From positions 1-34,982 of the forward strand of contig CAIUPE010000096.1 of the NCBI GenBank assembly GCA_903900975.1: DNA of 34,982 nt, written 5' to 3'. The notes beneath the pieces were generated by a model. It was not told where the DNA came from, searched no databases, and saw only the letters and a program-made list of their open reading frames with translations. The stretch is from an uncultured Hyphomicrobiales bacterium (GTDB lineage Bacteria; Pseudomonadota; Alphaproteobacteria; Rhizobiales; Beijerinckiaceae). Both the position numbers and the translations under genes were made by a program. Below, piece after piece: positions 26,511 to 34,453 of this stretch (position 1 is its first letter; each line of letters starts with the position of its first letter).

Positions 26511-27269
26511 CTAGCGGACCTTCGGTGCTGACACATCCGCCAATTCGGGCAATTCGCCCTTGCCAGCCCCCTGTCCCGGTGACGGATTGGCCAAGACCTG
26601 CAAACCGAGCGTCAGCTTACCTGCAATCGCGGGATCAATCTGTGCCAAAACTTCCGCAAACTTTTTCGGATTCATACCGCTGGCAATTGGCAGGACGGCT
26701 TTAACATCCAGTTTTTCGAAAATACGGGCGGCATCTTTCGGCTTCATCGCCTCATAGATCACAATTAATGGCTTGAGGGTAAGTGCATCCGCCTCCTTTT
26801 TTGCCATATCGTCTTTTGTCGTCTCGTCGAGAGCCTTTAACTCAGCCATGCGGGCTTCCAGCTGCTTTTCGGCAGCAGCCAAGAGAGCCTCGCGATCATT
26901 TTGCTCTTTATCGCGTTGATCGAGCGCAGCGCGACGTTCCTGCAACCGCTCCAACACGGTTCGGTCAATGTCTTCCACATCGGGCAAATTGGGCACGGCC
27001 TCTTTGGGAACCGTCGATGACTTCTCGCCTTCCGTCGTTGGCGGCTTATCGGTCGCACCCGTAACAATATCACCTTCGGAAAGCTGTGGCGATCGTGCTC
27101 CCAATACGAGGTGTGCAATGGATATCCCGAGCCCCTGCTCAGCTGAGGCTACTGCCCATCGGGATGAAACATCCTTCATCTCCGGCAAAACCTTGATGAG
27201 ATCGGCACCAAGCAAGAGCGCCAACGCCATTGTAGCCAACGGAACCGGACGGATAAGCACGCTTCGCAT
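26511..27269 (-). CDS. MotE-like flagellar protein (MgtE-N-like domain)
   Basis: This 252-residue protein has an N-terminal membrane anchor (LATMALALLLGADL), then a long charged coiled coil (about 95-165: LERLQERRAALDQRDKEQNDREALLAAAEKQLEARMAEL). The C-terminal domain has LKPLIVIYEAMKPKDAARIFEKLDVKAVLPIASGMNPKKFAEVLAQIDP. The last part resembles the MgtE N-terminal domain, the layout of MotE in rhizobia, where it is a chaperone for the periplasmic motor protein MotC. Its ATG overlaps the DUF6468 stop by one base. Role is inferred from family and flagellar context. Confidence 0.8.
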   Translation of the reverse strand: MRSVLIRPVPLATMALALLLGADLIKVLPEMKDVSSRWAVASAEQGLGISIAHLVLGARSPQLSEGDIVTGATDKPPTTEGEKSSTVPKEAVPNLPDVEDIDRTVLERLQERRAALDQRDKEQNDREALLAAAEKQLEARMAELKALDETTKDDMAKKEADALTLKPLIVIYEAMKPKDAARIFEKLDVKAVLPIASGMNPKKFAEVLAQIDPAIAGKLTLGLQVLANPSPGQGAGKGELPELADVSAPKVR

Positions 27270-27694
27270 TAGCTTAACGCCTGCCGCGTCCGCAGCGCCG
27301 CGAGACGAGAGGTAAGAACGGAAACAGGATGGTCGGACGCGACATAATCTGCTGACACGCCAAGCCCAAAGTCAGCCGACGGTGCCTGCGGCTGGGTATA
27401 AACGGGGCGGGTAGAACGCGACGCATGCGGCTCGCTAACACTTGGCACGTGCATGGGTTCGCTAGCAGATGTGGCCGTCGAGGAACGGTTACCCAGTTCA
27501 TGCAGCAAATGTCGCAAGGACGAAACCGCGCTTTGCGCCGCGCGCGTCGATTCAGCCACATCGCCCATCAGCGTTCGAAAGGTTTGCTCCTGTGCACGAA
27601 ACGCCCGAATACGGCGCTCAAGCACAATGCAGTAAATCAAGGTAATCGCGATCAGAAGATCGGTGGCGACGGTTAAAATGGCGGAAAAAGTCAT
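27269..27694 (-). CDS. DUF6468-like flagellar operon protein
   Basis: This 141-residue protein has one N-terminal transmembrane helix (ILTVATDLLIAITLIYCIVLERRI). A cytoplasmic helical part (FRTLMGDVAESTRAAQSAVSSLRHLLHELG) and a Ser/Pro-rich tail follow. It resembles small membrane proteins (DUF6468) found between fliM and motE in alphaproteobacterial flagellar clusters. It overlaps fliM by 4 bases and motE by 1 base, so translation is coupled. Function is unknown; a role in motor or switch assembly is a guess from position. Confidence 0.7.
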   Translation of the reverse strand: MTFSAILTVATDLLIAITLIYCIVLERRIRAFRAQEQTFRTLMGDVAESTRAAQSAVSSLRHLLHELGNRSSTATSASEPMHVPSVSEPHASRSTRPVYTQPQAPSADFGLGVSADYVASDHPVSVLTSRLAALRTRQALS

Positions 27695-28758
27695 AATTCC
27701 CTCTTGCTTTGCGATTGGGTGGTAATTGGACCGGTTAGCCGCAGCGCCATGCGATCGCGGGACCGGCCCATCAGCCCGCCGGCCAGCCTGTTGCCATTGC
27801 TTTGCAACGAAACCGGCGCATTAAAATCAATATCCAACGGAATGGTTTGCCCCACTTCCAATCCCAATACCTTGCGCAATGGCAAGCGGAACTCTGCCAA
27901 TACCGCCTCAAGCAGGATGGTCGAATGGACCACCGACTGCACCAGATGATGGCGCCAATTGCTATCCCCCGCCCCAGACGCATCGTCCTCTTTGGGTCGA
28001 ACCAAATGTTCAATCGACGCAAAGAGTGAAAAGGGAAAAAGGAGATCCAGCATACCGCCTCGGCGGCCGAACATCACCTGCACCCGCAAGCGAATGGCAT
28101 TATCGGTAGGCTTGCCAAGGGCCACGAGGCGGGGATTTGATTCGATCCGATCAACGGCAAAATCAACCTTCGTCAATTCGCTAAACGCTTCCGTAAAGGA
28201 CGACGATGCTGTTTCAGCCAATTTACGAAAGAGCTGAATCTCGATCGTCGAATACGGGCGCGACATCACCGGTTCGCGTGAAGCTGACAAACCGCCGCCC
28301 AACAAGATGTCAAAAAATGCACCGGCTAATTTGGCATCAATAACGCCAATTCCGAGGCCGTTTAACGTCCGGGAATGCAACACCGCCACCAAAGAGGGGA
28401 GCGGCAAACTGCCAATACCCGTCGAAAGGCGTATAAAAGAGAGCTCAATGAGCAAAATATCGATATTACCAGCCACCACTTGGCGCAAACGCCGGGTAAG
28501 AGTGTCGACAAACGTCTCCGCCACCAAGCGCATCGCTGGCGAAAATCCACTGTTAATGGTGGAAGGGTCTGCTAGCGCATCTTTACCGGATCTGCGATCC
28601 CCCGATGGGGGAATACCCATAAGCCGATCAATCTCGTCATCGTTCAATACCCCGTCACGGACCAGAGCCGGACTGCTATTGATCAAATCATCCATCATGC
28701 GCGACCAAGGATCGCGCGTCCCTGCCTCTCCAACGGCGTTAACGGCCAAATCATTCAT
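27691..28758 (-). CDS. fliM: Flagellar motor switch protein FliM
   Basis: This 355-residue protein is the middle layer of the C ring and binds phospho-CheY. The CheY-binding motif is DEIDRLMG at residues 41-48, further inside than in most FliM proteins, where it is near residue 5-15. The middle domain has FIRLSTGIGSLPLPSLV-like sequence and a GGGLS loop. The C-terminal SpoA-like domain has RLPLRKVLGLEVGQTIPLDIDFNAPV. The start is fixed by a 4-base ATGA overlap with fliL. Ends in a 4-base overlap with the DUF6468 gene. Confidence 0.93.
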   Translation of the reverse strand: MNDLAVNAVGEAGTRDPWSRMMDDLINSSPALVRDGVLNDDEIDRLMGIPPSGDRRSGKDALADPSTINSGFSPAMRLVAETFVDTLTRRLRQVVAGNIDILLIELSFIRLSTGIGSLPLPSLVAVLHSRTLNGLGIGVIDAKLAGAFFDILLGGGLSASREPVMSRPYSTIEIQLFRKLAETASSSFTEAFSELTKVDFAVDRIESNPRLVALGKPTDNAIRLRVQVMFGRRGGMLDLLFPFSLFASIEHLVRPKEDDASGAGDSNWRHHLVQSVVHSTILLEAVLAEFRLPLRKVLGLEVGQTIPLDIDFNAPVSLQSNGNRLAGGLMGRSRDRMALRLTGPITTQSQSKREL

Positions 28759-29249
28759 TGAACCAGCAACTCCTTGATCAGGATGGCCTCAACTTTTTTC
28801 GGCTGCACCGCGAGATTAACGCGCCGCAGCAGCTCCTCTTTCAACCGCAAAATCGCCGCGGATCCTTGCAAATCCATTGGCCGCATCTCGCGGAGATAGA
28901 CGAGAAAAATATCCTCGATCCTTGGCTGCAACGCTTGGATGGCCGGCAATTCTTTGGCATCGGCGATTTCAAGCGCCACATGCAATTTCATCATCCGCGG
29001 GCCGCTAATCGTTGCTTGCGCATTATCCGGACTGATCCCGATCATAATGTCCTTGACATCGAGAAAGGCCGTAACCTTTTTCTCCGCTTCAGCATGGTCA
29101 GCTTTGTCTTTCTTTGGCGCGAGTAAGAAAAAATAACCTCCAGCGCCTGCGCCGATCAGTACCACCGCCACAATAAGGATCAGTACCAGCTTGCTTTTCG
29201 GTTTAGTCTTACCCACCTCCCCCGAGGAGGATTCCTGATCTTGTGCCAT
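28755..29249 (-). CDS. fliL: Flagellar basal-body-associated protein FliL
   Basis: This 164-residue single-pass membrane protein stabilises stators around the motor. A hydrophilic N-terminus (to residue ~30) is followed by one transmembrane helix (LVLILIVAVVLIGAGAGGYFFLL) and a periplasmic domain with MMKLHVALEI and ALQPRIEDIFLVYLREMRPMDLQGSAAILRLKEELLRRVN, the usual FliL pattern. The ATG at 29249 has a GGGAAG ribosome site; the frame is open to 29285 but the extra residues are not family-like. A perfect CtrA site lies about 75 bases upstream. Confidence 0.93.
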   Translation of the reverse strand: MAQDQESSSGEVGKTKPKSKLVLILIVAVVLIGAGAGGYFFLLAPKKDKADHAEAEKKVTAFLDVKDIMIGISPDNAQATISGPRMMKLHVALEIADAKELPAIQALQPRIEDIFLVYLREMRPMDLQGSAAILRLKEELLRRVNLAVQPKKVEAILIKELLVQ

Positions 29250-29323
29250 ATCAATGATACTTCCCAAACGGCATATAGCGATCAACGATTCGTAATCGCG
29301 CTATAAATCCTTGTCTTTTTAAA

Positions 29324-29339
29324 GTTAATGATTTCTTAA
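29324..29339 (-). promoter_or_regulatory. Perfect CtrA binding site upstream of fliL
   Basis: On the minus strand TTAA-GAAATCA-TTAAC matches TTAA-N7-TTAAC exactly. In Caulobacter the fliLM operon is a known CtrA target, so the position is meaningful. The surrounding bases 29286-29450 are AT-rich and contain no gene. Motif match only. Confidence 0.7.
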
Positions 29340-29466
29340 AATTGAAAAGAAAGTGGAATTATTTGCCTTTTCTTTACGGCAACATTCACCCGATGATTTA
29401 TTTATACAAGATAGTGATAAATTATTAAGTCGATGAAAAACATATATTTTATCTAAATTTATCGTT

Positions 29467-29482
29467 TGGCATGTGATCTGCA
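29467..29482 (+). promoter_or_regulatory. Sigma-54 type promoter of the flgF operon
   Basis: TGGCATG-TGAT-CTGCA has the invariant GG and GC pairs exactly 10 bases apart and matches TGGCACG-N4-TTGCA at all but two positions. It lies about 100 bases before the flgF start. In Caulobacter, late basal-body operons of this kind are driven by sigma-54 with FlbD and FliX. Confidence 0.75.
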
Positions 29483-29581
29483 TTAATTGCTGTGGAAAAT
29501 CTGACCGCTGGGGAGCGGGTCATGAATTTTCCGATCGAACCGGGCCTCCCGTGTCGGTCCGGCCATCGAAGGAGAGAGCAG

Positions 29582-30322
29582 ATGGATAATGCACAACTTG
29601 TCGGCCATTCCCGCTTGCATGTCTTGCAACAGCAATTGGATGTCTTGGCCAACAACATCGCCAATGCGGCCACGACGGGCTTCAAAGGCCGTGGCATGCA
29701 ATTTGGCGAATATTTAATGCCGCAAGCCAAGACAAATGCCTATCGCGGTGACGCCCGCTCGATTTCATTTGTGGTTGATCGGGGCGCTGCCCTTGATTTT
29801 ACGGATGGCCCGCTCGAGCGCACGGGAAACTCGAACGATATCGCTTTGCGTGGTTCAACGCTTTTGGCTGTTAAAACCAAAGCGGGCGAGCGCTATACCA
29901 GAAACGGATCCCTTGCCACCAACGACAAAGGCGAAATTGTTACCAGCGACGGCCATGTCGTTCTTGGCGCAGGTGGCCCGATCATCGCGGATCCCGCCGA
30001 TGGACCATTGGAAATAACAACCGATGGTACAGTCTCAAACCGGAGCGGTCCTGTTGGTAAACTCAAACTGGTTGATGTCCCTGACCCATCACAATTGACC
30101 AATATCGGCGCCAATCTCTTCAGCGCAAGCAAGCCATTGTCGGCCTCGAAAACACCGGAAATCGTTGTAGGCGCGCTTGAAAAATCAAATGTCCAGCCGG
30201 TTCTCGCGATGAGCCGCCTGCTGGAAGTAACGCGCGCGTACAGCGCTCTCGCCAATGCCATGCAACGCCTCGGCGATACGCAAAAAGGTGCACTTGAGCG
30301 CCTCGCAACGGTCCCGAGCTAA
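29582..30322 (+). CDS. flgF: Flagellar rod protein FlgF
   Basis: This 246-residue distal/proximal rod protein has the N-terminal helix LHVLQQQLDVLANNIANAATTGFKGRGMQFGEY, the inner motif YTRNGSLATNDKGEIVTSDGHVVLG, and the C-terminal SNVQPVLAMSRLLEVTRAYSALANAMQRL. The ATG at 29582 has an AAGGAG site 7 bases upstream; the longer frame from 29492 is not family-like. It is the first gene of a four-gene operon, divergent from fliL. Confidence 0.93.
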   Translation: MDNAQLVGHSRLHVLQQQLDVLANNIANAATTGFKGRGMQFGEYLMPQAKTNAYRGDARSISFVVDRGAALDFTDGPLERTGNSNDIALRGSTLLAVKTKAGERYTRNGSLATNDKGEIVTSDGHVVLGAGGPIIADPADGPLEITTDGTVSNRSGPVGKLKLVDVPDPSQLTNIGANLFSASKPLSASKTPEIVVGALEKSNVQPVLAMSRLLEVTRAYSALANAMQRLGDTQKGALERLATVPS

Positions 30323-30334
30323 GGAAACGATCAC

Positions 30335-31126
30335 ATGCTTGCCCTTTACACCGCATCGTCCGGTATGGCCGCGATGGAAAAAAACGTCGAATTGATTTCG
30401 AACAACATCGCCAACGTCAAAACCACCGGTTACAAACTTCAGCGCCCCCTGTTTCAAGACCTGCTCTACCAGACCTTGAAACGCGCAGGCTCGAGCACTT
30501 CCGACGCCGGCAATGTTCTACCCGCAGGCATTGAAATTGGCTCCGGCGTCAAACTGGCTTCCACAGCCCGAAATATGTCGCAAGGAACCAATACGGCCAC
30601 CGATCGCAACATGGATATCGCCATCCGCGGTGAGGGCTTTTTTCGGATCCAGCTTCCCGATGGTACCATCGGCTTCACCCGCGACGGATCCTTTACCACT
30701 GACGCCCAAGGCCAATTGGTAACAAGCCAAGGCTACGTTCTGGACCCCGGTATCACGGTTCCATCAAACGCCACAGGCATCGCCATCAGTGCGTCGGGCC
30801 TCGTCCAAGCCACTCTTCCCACCCAATCGGCACCGCAAGACATCGGTAAAATCCAGCTGACCCATTTTGCCAACAAAAGCGGCCTTGAAGCCATCGGTGA
30901 TAATCTGTTCGTTGCAACCGGCGCATCGGGCGACCCGATTACGGCCGATCCCGGCACTGACGGCTTAGGCGATCTGCAGCAGGGCTATCTCGAAGAATCA
31001 AACGTCAATGCCGTCACCGAGATTTCGGCGCTCATCACCGCGCAGCGGGCATACGAGATGAATTCGCGGGTTGTTACCGCTGCCGACCAGATGGAACAAA
31101 CCACCACCCAAATGTTCAAGGGCTAA
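30335..31126 (+). CDS. flgG: Flagellar distal rod protein FlgG
   Basis: This 263-residue protein has the FlgG signature at both ends: LYTASSGMAAMEKNVELISNNIANVKTTGYKLQRPLFQDLLYQ at the start and YLEESNVNAVTEISALITAQRAYEMNSRVVTAADQMEQ at the end. The central RGEGFFRIQLPDGTIGFTRDGSFTTDAQGQLVT matches hook/rod family members. It lies 12 bases after flgF and 4 bases before flgA. Confidence 0.96.
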   Translation: MLALYTASSGMAAMEKNVELISNNIANVKTTGYKLQRPLFQDLLYQTLKRAGSSTSDAGNVLPAGIEIGSGVKLASTARNMSQGTNTATDRNMDIAIRGEGFFRIQLPDGTIGFTRDGSFTTDAQGQLVTSQGYVLDPGITVPSNATGIAISASGLVQATLPTQSAPQDIGKIQLTHFANKSGLEAIGDNLFVATGASGDPITADPGTDGLGDLQQGYLEESNVNAVTEISALITAQRAYEMNSRVVTAADQMEQTTTQMFKG

Positions 31127-31130
31127 GTCC

Positions 31131-32123
31131 ATGATGAAAGTCATTCTCGCTTCAGCCGTCGCCCTGTTCGCGTGCCATCTATCGTCCAGCCAAGCGAACG
31201 AACTTTCCGCTCCGGTTCTCCGTTCACTGGTCACGGTAACCGGCCCAACCGTGTCGTTAGCCGACCTAGTCGACGGCGCCAACTTGCCCTCGGACAGCCT
31301 CTTTGTTGCCCCTCCTCCTGGTCAAAGCGGTACCATCCGTGCAAGCCGTGTAGTCGAAGCAGCCCAGCGTGCCGGCATCAAGGCCTTGCTCGGCGATATA
31401 TCGGGCTGGATCACCATCACCCGTCGTGGTCGCCTGATCGGCGCCGACATGATCGCAGCCGCGTTAAAGGAGGCGATCCGGGCCAAAGGCGCAATGGAGC
31501 AACCCGATTTCACCCTTGCCGATGGCGCAACGCTTCCCGATCTCTATGTCGAAGCCGGCGTGCCGGGCGGACCAGTGATCTCGGACTTGAAAATCGACCA
31601 CGACACGTTGCATTTTTCGGCGAATGTATCGGTACCGGGCAGCGCAACGCTCGCCAAAGAACCGCTTCGGCTGGATGGACAGATCGCCGACATTGTCGAC
31701 ATTCCCGTTACAATCCACGCCCTGAACAAGAACGATACGCTATCGGCGAGTGACGTCCGGATCGAAAAGAGGGACCGCAAAACCCTCGCTGGGATCATGC
31801 CTGTTAAACTTTCGGGCTTGGCTGGACAAGCGGCGCGCGGCGAAATCATCACCGGCTCGATCTTGACCGAAGACCTCGTGATGAAAGCCGTTCTGGTCGA
31901 AAAATCTATGGCCGTCAGCGTCACCTACGCGGTCGGCGGTCTGAGACTCACCTTGCATGGCAAGGCCAACGAGTCAGGCGCACTTGGCGACGTTATTCCG
32001 GTCCTGAACACACAATCCAAAAAGGTCATTTTTGCAACGGTCACGGGGCCGGCATCTGTCGCCATTCCGTCCGATGACGAGATGCCAGCACTGGGCAAGC
32101 AAGCGGCAAATACGCTGCAATAA
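31131..32123 (+). CDS. flgA: Flagellar P-ring assembly chaperone FlgA
   Basis: This 330-residue protein has an N-terminal signal peptide (MMKVILASAVALFACHLSSSQA) and acts in the periplasm, helping FlgI build the P ring. The C-terminal SAF-like region includes KNDTLSASDVRIEKRDRKTLAGI, GQAARGEIITGSILTEDL and GLRLTLHGKANESGALGDVIPVLNTQSKKVI, the classical FlgA pattern. The ATG at 31131 or the adjacent one at 31134 may be used; the AAGGG at the end of flgG is the ribosome site. A longer frame from 31071 overlaps flgG and is not used. Confidence 0.93.
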   Translation: MMKVILASAVALFACHLSSSQANELSAPVLRSLVTVTGPTVSLADLVDGANLPSDSLFVAPPPGQSGTIRASRVVEAAQRAGIKALLGDISGWITITRRGRLIGADMIAAALKEAIRAKGAMEQPDFTLADGATLPDLYVEAGVPGGPVISDLKIDHDTLHFSANVSVPGSATLAKEPLRLDGQIADIVDIPVTIHALNKNDTLSASDVRIEKRDRKTLAGIMPVKLSGLAGQAARGEIITGSILTEDLVMKAVLVEKSMAVSVTYAVGGLRLTLHGKANESGALGDVIPVLNTQSKKVIFATVTGPASVAIPSDDEMPALGKQAANTLQ

Positions 32124-32133
32124 GGAACTCAAG

Positions 32134-32883
32134 ATGCGTCATTCCCCGTTCACACGTAGCGTTTGTCTGCTTTTCATCATGGAAGGGCTGATAAGTTGCA
32201 ATACCGCCGAACGCTTAGCCTCCGTTGGCCGCGCGCCCGCATTATCGGCAATTGATGATCCAACCGCGAGCCAAGACTACAAACCCGTGCATATGCCGAT
32301 GCCGGAACCAATCCCCGTGTCCCACGCCGCCAATTCTTTATGGCAGCAAGGCTCACGCAGCTTTTTCAAAGACCAACGCGCACGCCAGATCGGCGATATT
32401 GTAACCGTCAAAGTCAATTTTAAGGACAGCGCGGACATTGCCAACGAGACCAAGCGCGCGCGCACCAATTCCGATTCTATGGGCGTGCCCAACCTTTTCG
32501 GACTTGAAACCCAAACCCAGCAAGTCTTACCCGGTGCCAACCCTTCGTCGCTGGTGAGCGCGACCTCGGCCACCTCAAGCGATGGTGTCGGATCGGTCAA
32601 ACGAGCCGAGACGCTCACCACCAATGTGGCAGCCGTCGTCACCCAGATTTTGCCGAATGGCAACATGGTGCTCGAAGGCAAACAGGAAGTTCGCGTTAAT
32701 TTCGAAATCCGTGAGCTAATTGTCGGCGGCGTCATCCGCCCCGAGGACATCGAGAACGATAATACAATCGATTCCACTAAAATCGCCGAGGCCCGACTGG
32801 CTTACGGTGGACGAGGGCAAATCAGCGATGTGCAACAACCCCGTTACGGCCAGCAGGTGATGGACGTTATCTTGCCCTTCTGA
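32134..32883 (+). CDS. flgH: Flagellar L-ring protein FlgH
   Basis: This 249-residue lipoprotein forms the L ring in the outer membrane. The N-terminus has a lipobox-like LISC (Cys at about residue 22), and the mature protein has SLWQQGSRSFFKDQRARQIGDIVTVKV, NVAAVVTQILPNGNMVLEGKQEVRVNFEIRELIVGGVIRPEDI and AEARLAYGGRGQISDVQQPRYGQQVMDVILPF, all standard FlgH motifs. The ATG at 32134 has an AAGGA site. It is the last gene of the flgF operon and is followed by a terminator. Confidence 0.95.
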   Translation: MRHSPFTRSVCLLFIMEGLISCNTAERLASVGRAPALSAIDDPTASQDYKPVHMPMPEPIPVSHAANSLWQQGSRSFFKDQRARQIGDIVTVKVNFKDSADIANETKRARTNSDSMGVPNLFGLETQTQQVLPGANPSSLVSATSATSSDGVGSVKRAETLTTNVAAVVTQILPNGNMVLEGKQEVRVNFEIRELIVGGVIRPEDIENDNTIDSTKIAEARLAYGGRGQISDVQQPRYGQQVMDVILPF

Positions 32884-32937
32884 CGGTAAAAAAGTCGACG
32901 CCGCAACGCTCCCCGCTTTGACCACGGCCCGGCTTGT

Positions 32938-32975
32938 GCGCCTCCCGTCTCTCCTGCGGGGGGCGCTTTTTTTTT
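32938..32975 (+). terminator. Rho-independent terminator of the flgF-flgH operon
   Basis: A 10-bp stem (GCGCCTCCCG / CGGGGGGCGC, one G-T pair) with a 9-base loop is followed by nine T residues. It lies 55 bases after the flgH stop. Confidence 0.93.
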
Positions 32976-32994
32976 CGAAAGCGGCTAAATGCCG

Positions 32995-33420
32995 TCAATC
33001 GTCGCGATGAACGCGTTCATTACGCTCGTGGCGTTCCTGTGCCTCAATCGACAAGGTTGCAATCGGACGGGCATCCAAGCGTTTGATCGAGATGGGCTCG
33101 CCTGTCTCTTCACAAAAGCCGTAGGTGCCTTCTTCGATGCGGCCCAACGCCGCGTCAATCTTGGAGATCAACTTTCGTTGGCGGTCACGCGAACGAAGCT
33201 CAATCGAACGATCCGTTTCAGACGACGCACGATCGGCAAAATCCGGATGGTTCTCACTGTCATTTTGAAGATTGGTCAGCGTTTCGCGCGACTCTTTCAA
33301 AATATCATCCTTCCAATCCAGAAGCTTTTTGCGGAAATACTCCCGCTGCCGCTCATTCATGAAAGGCTCGTCTTCGGTCGGCCTGTAGGAAGTTTCAAGC
33401 GATTCTGCGGTGCTCATCAT
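32995..33420 (-). CDS. dksA: DksA-family RNA polymerase-binding regulator
   Basis: This 141-residue protein binds the RNA polymerase secondary channel and, with ppGpp, controls stable RNA and amino-acid genes. It has the coiled-coil region (FMNERQREYFRKKLLDWKDDILKESRETL, then ...DRQRKLISKIDAALGRIEEGTYG). In the C-terminal globule (FCEETGEPISIKRLDARPIATLSIEAQ) only the first of the four zinc Cys positions is Cys; the others are Thr, Ser and Ala, so zinc is probably not bound. The second ATG (33417) has a better-spaced ribosome site (AGGTAG) than the first (33420). It sits between the flg and fliX genes, as in Caulobacter. Confidence 0.92.
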   Translation of the reverse strand: MMSTAESLETSYRPTEDEPFMNERQREYFRKKLLDWKDDILKESRETLTNLQNDSENHPDFADRASSETDRSIELRSRDRQRKLISKIDAALGRIEEGTYGFCEETGEPISIKRLDARPIATLSIEAQERHERNERVHRDD

Positions 33421-33550
33421 TCTACCTGTTGGTCAATATCTTTACGAAGCCAGAGGGCAATGCAGATTAGCCATCACCCCGTGGCTTTGCCGCGCTGTCT
33501 GTTAGCGCGAATTTGATGACGATGCTACGACAATCCGGCATTGCAGGTAG

Positions 33551-33967
33551 TTATCGGCCCAATTTGGCAAGCTCGACTGCGGCCCGCGTATCGATAGCGT
33601 CAAGCAAGCTGCGCAATTGCGGACTTTGATCCGCTTGCCGTGCCTCATTCAGGCCAGATTGGATGGCTTGGAGCGCTACGGGATCGAGTGCACCTGCGAG
33701 TAAACCGGCCTTTAGCGCTCCCAACGCGTCGAGTAAGGCGAATCCACGTCGCGCTGCTTTGTAGCGGCGGCTTCGTTCAGGCTCGATCTCTTCCTGTAGC
33801 GCCATAAGCCTCTGCAGCGAAGCCATATCGAACACGCCTGAGGTTCCGGCGAGCGATCGGGCGGGCAGCAAATCGCCCTCGACCCGAAACGAAATGTCGT
33901 TCGGTGCCGCAAGCCCAGACGCGGTTCGGACCGGCTGTCCGATTGGCACTTGGCCGACAATTCGCAT
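33551..33967 (-). CDS. fliX: Flagellar assembly regulator FliX
   Basis: This 138-residue protein matches FliX, which in Caulobacter couples basal-body assembly to FlbD/sigma-54 driven transcription. The conserved parts are GVFDMASLQRLMALQEEIEPERSRRYKAARRGFALLDALGALKAGLLAG and the C-terminal LRSLLDAIDTRAAVELAKLG. The ATG at 33967 has an AAGG site 6 bases upstream. It is divergent from flgI across a 237-bp gap that contains a sigma-54 type promoter directed toward flgI. Confidence 0.88.
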   Translation of the reverse strand: MRIVGQVPIGQPVRTASGLAAPNDISFRVEGDLLPARSLAGTSGVFDMASLQRLMALQEEIEPERSRRYKAARRGFALLDALGALKAGLLAGALDPVALQAIQSGLNEARQADQSPQLRSLLDAIDTRAAVELAKLGR

Positions 33968-34163
33968 TTAAAGCCTTTTAATCCTTCAACCCAAATAATC
34001 TCCCAACACAAGAAAATCCCTAACGATTTATCGTAAATATTTTCTTAATTTAGCCGGCAACTCCTGCCCCAGCCCGTTAAAAATTTCCCCGCCAAAAGCA
34101 ACAAATCGGCTCAATGCTTAAAATTATTCCGATCATTTCATTGAATTATCAGCCTTTTTGATG

Positions 34164-34179
34164 TGGCATGGACTTCGCT
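34164..34179 (+). promoter_or_regulatory. Sigma-54 type promoter of flgI
   Basis: TGGCATG-GACT-TCGCT has GG and GC 10 bases apart and two mismatches to TGGCACG-N4-TTGCT. Its TGGCATG half is identical to the flgF promoter. It lies 26 bases before the GTG start. The rest of the fliX-flgI gap (33968-34160) is AT-rich, with no gene seen. Confidence 0.7.
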
Positions 34180-34204
34180 TACCTAACGGCATGCCATCAT
34201 AGCG

Positions 34205-34453
34205 GTGGCGATGGAAACCAATCTTATGCGCGTGTTGACCCGATTATTGCTGCCCCCCCTTCTTGCCCTTGGCCTTTGGCAGAACGTGGCGCAAGCCGAA
34301 ACATCCCGCATCAAAGATTTGGCGTCGATTGAAGGCGTTCGCCAAAACCAGCTTGTTGGCTACGGTTTGGTGGTCGGCTTGAACGGCTCAGGGGATACGC
34401 TGAATAACGCGCCTTTTACAAAACAAAGCCTTACCGCCATGCTGGAACAGAGG
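34205..34453 (+). pseudogene. flgI: Flagellar P-ring protein FlgI, broken by an insertion sequence
   Basis: The first ~83 codons of FlgI are clear: a signal peptide ([18 protein letters not shown]) followed by the P-ring start [43 protein letters not shown], then TAMLE. FlgI is normally about 370 residues. Homology stops at about base 34450, and the remaining frame runs 40 bases into non-flagellar sequence before a stop at 34490-34492. From there on, an IS3-family transposase lies on the opposite strand. The rest of flgI is expected beyond the IS, outside this window. The P ring would be missing unless another intact copy exists. GTG (34205) or ATG (34211) may be the start. Confidence 0.88.

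Noticed and set aside
33968-33981. TTAA-N6-TTAA just upstream of fliX as a CtrA site
   Set aside because: Spacing is 6 instead of 7 and the final C is missing; too weak in AT-rich DNA, and it overlaps the fliX ribosome site.
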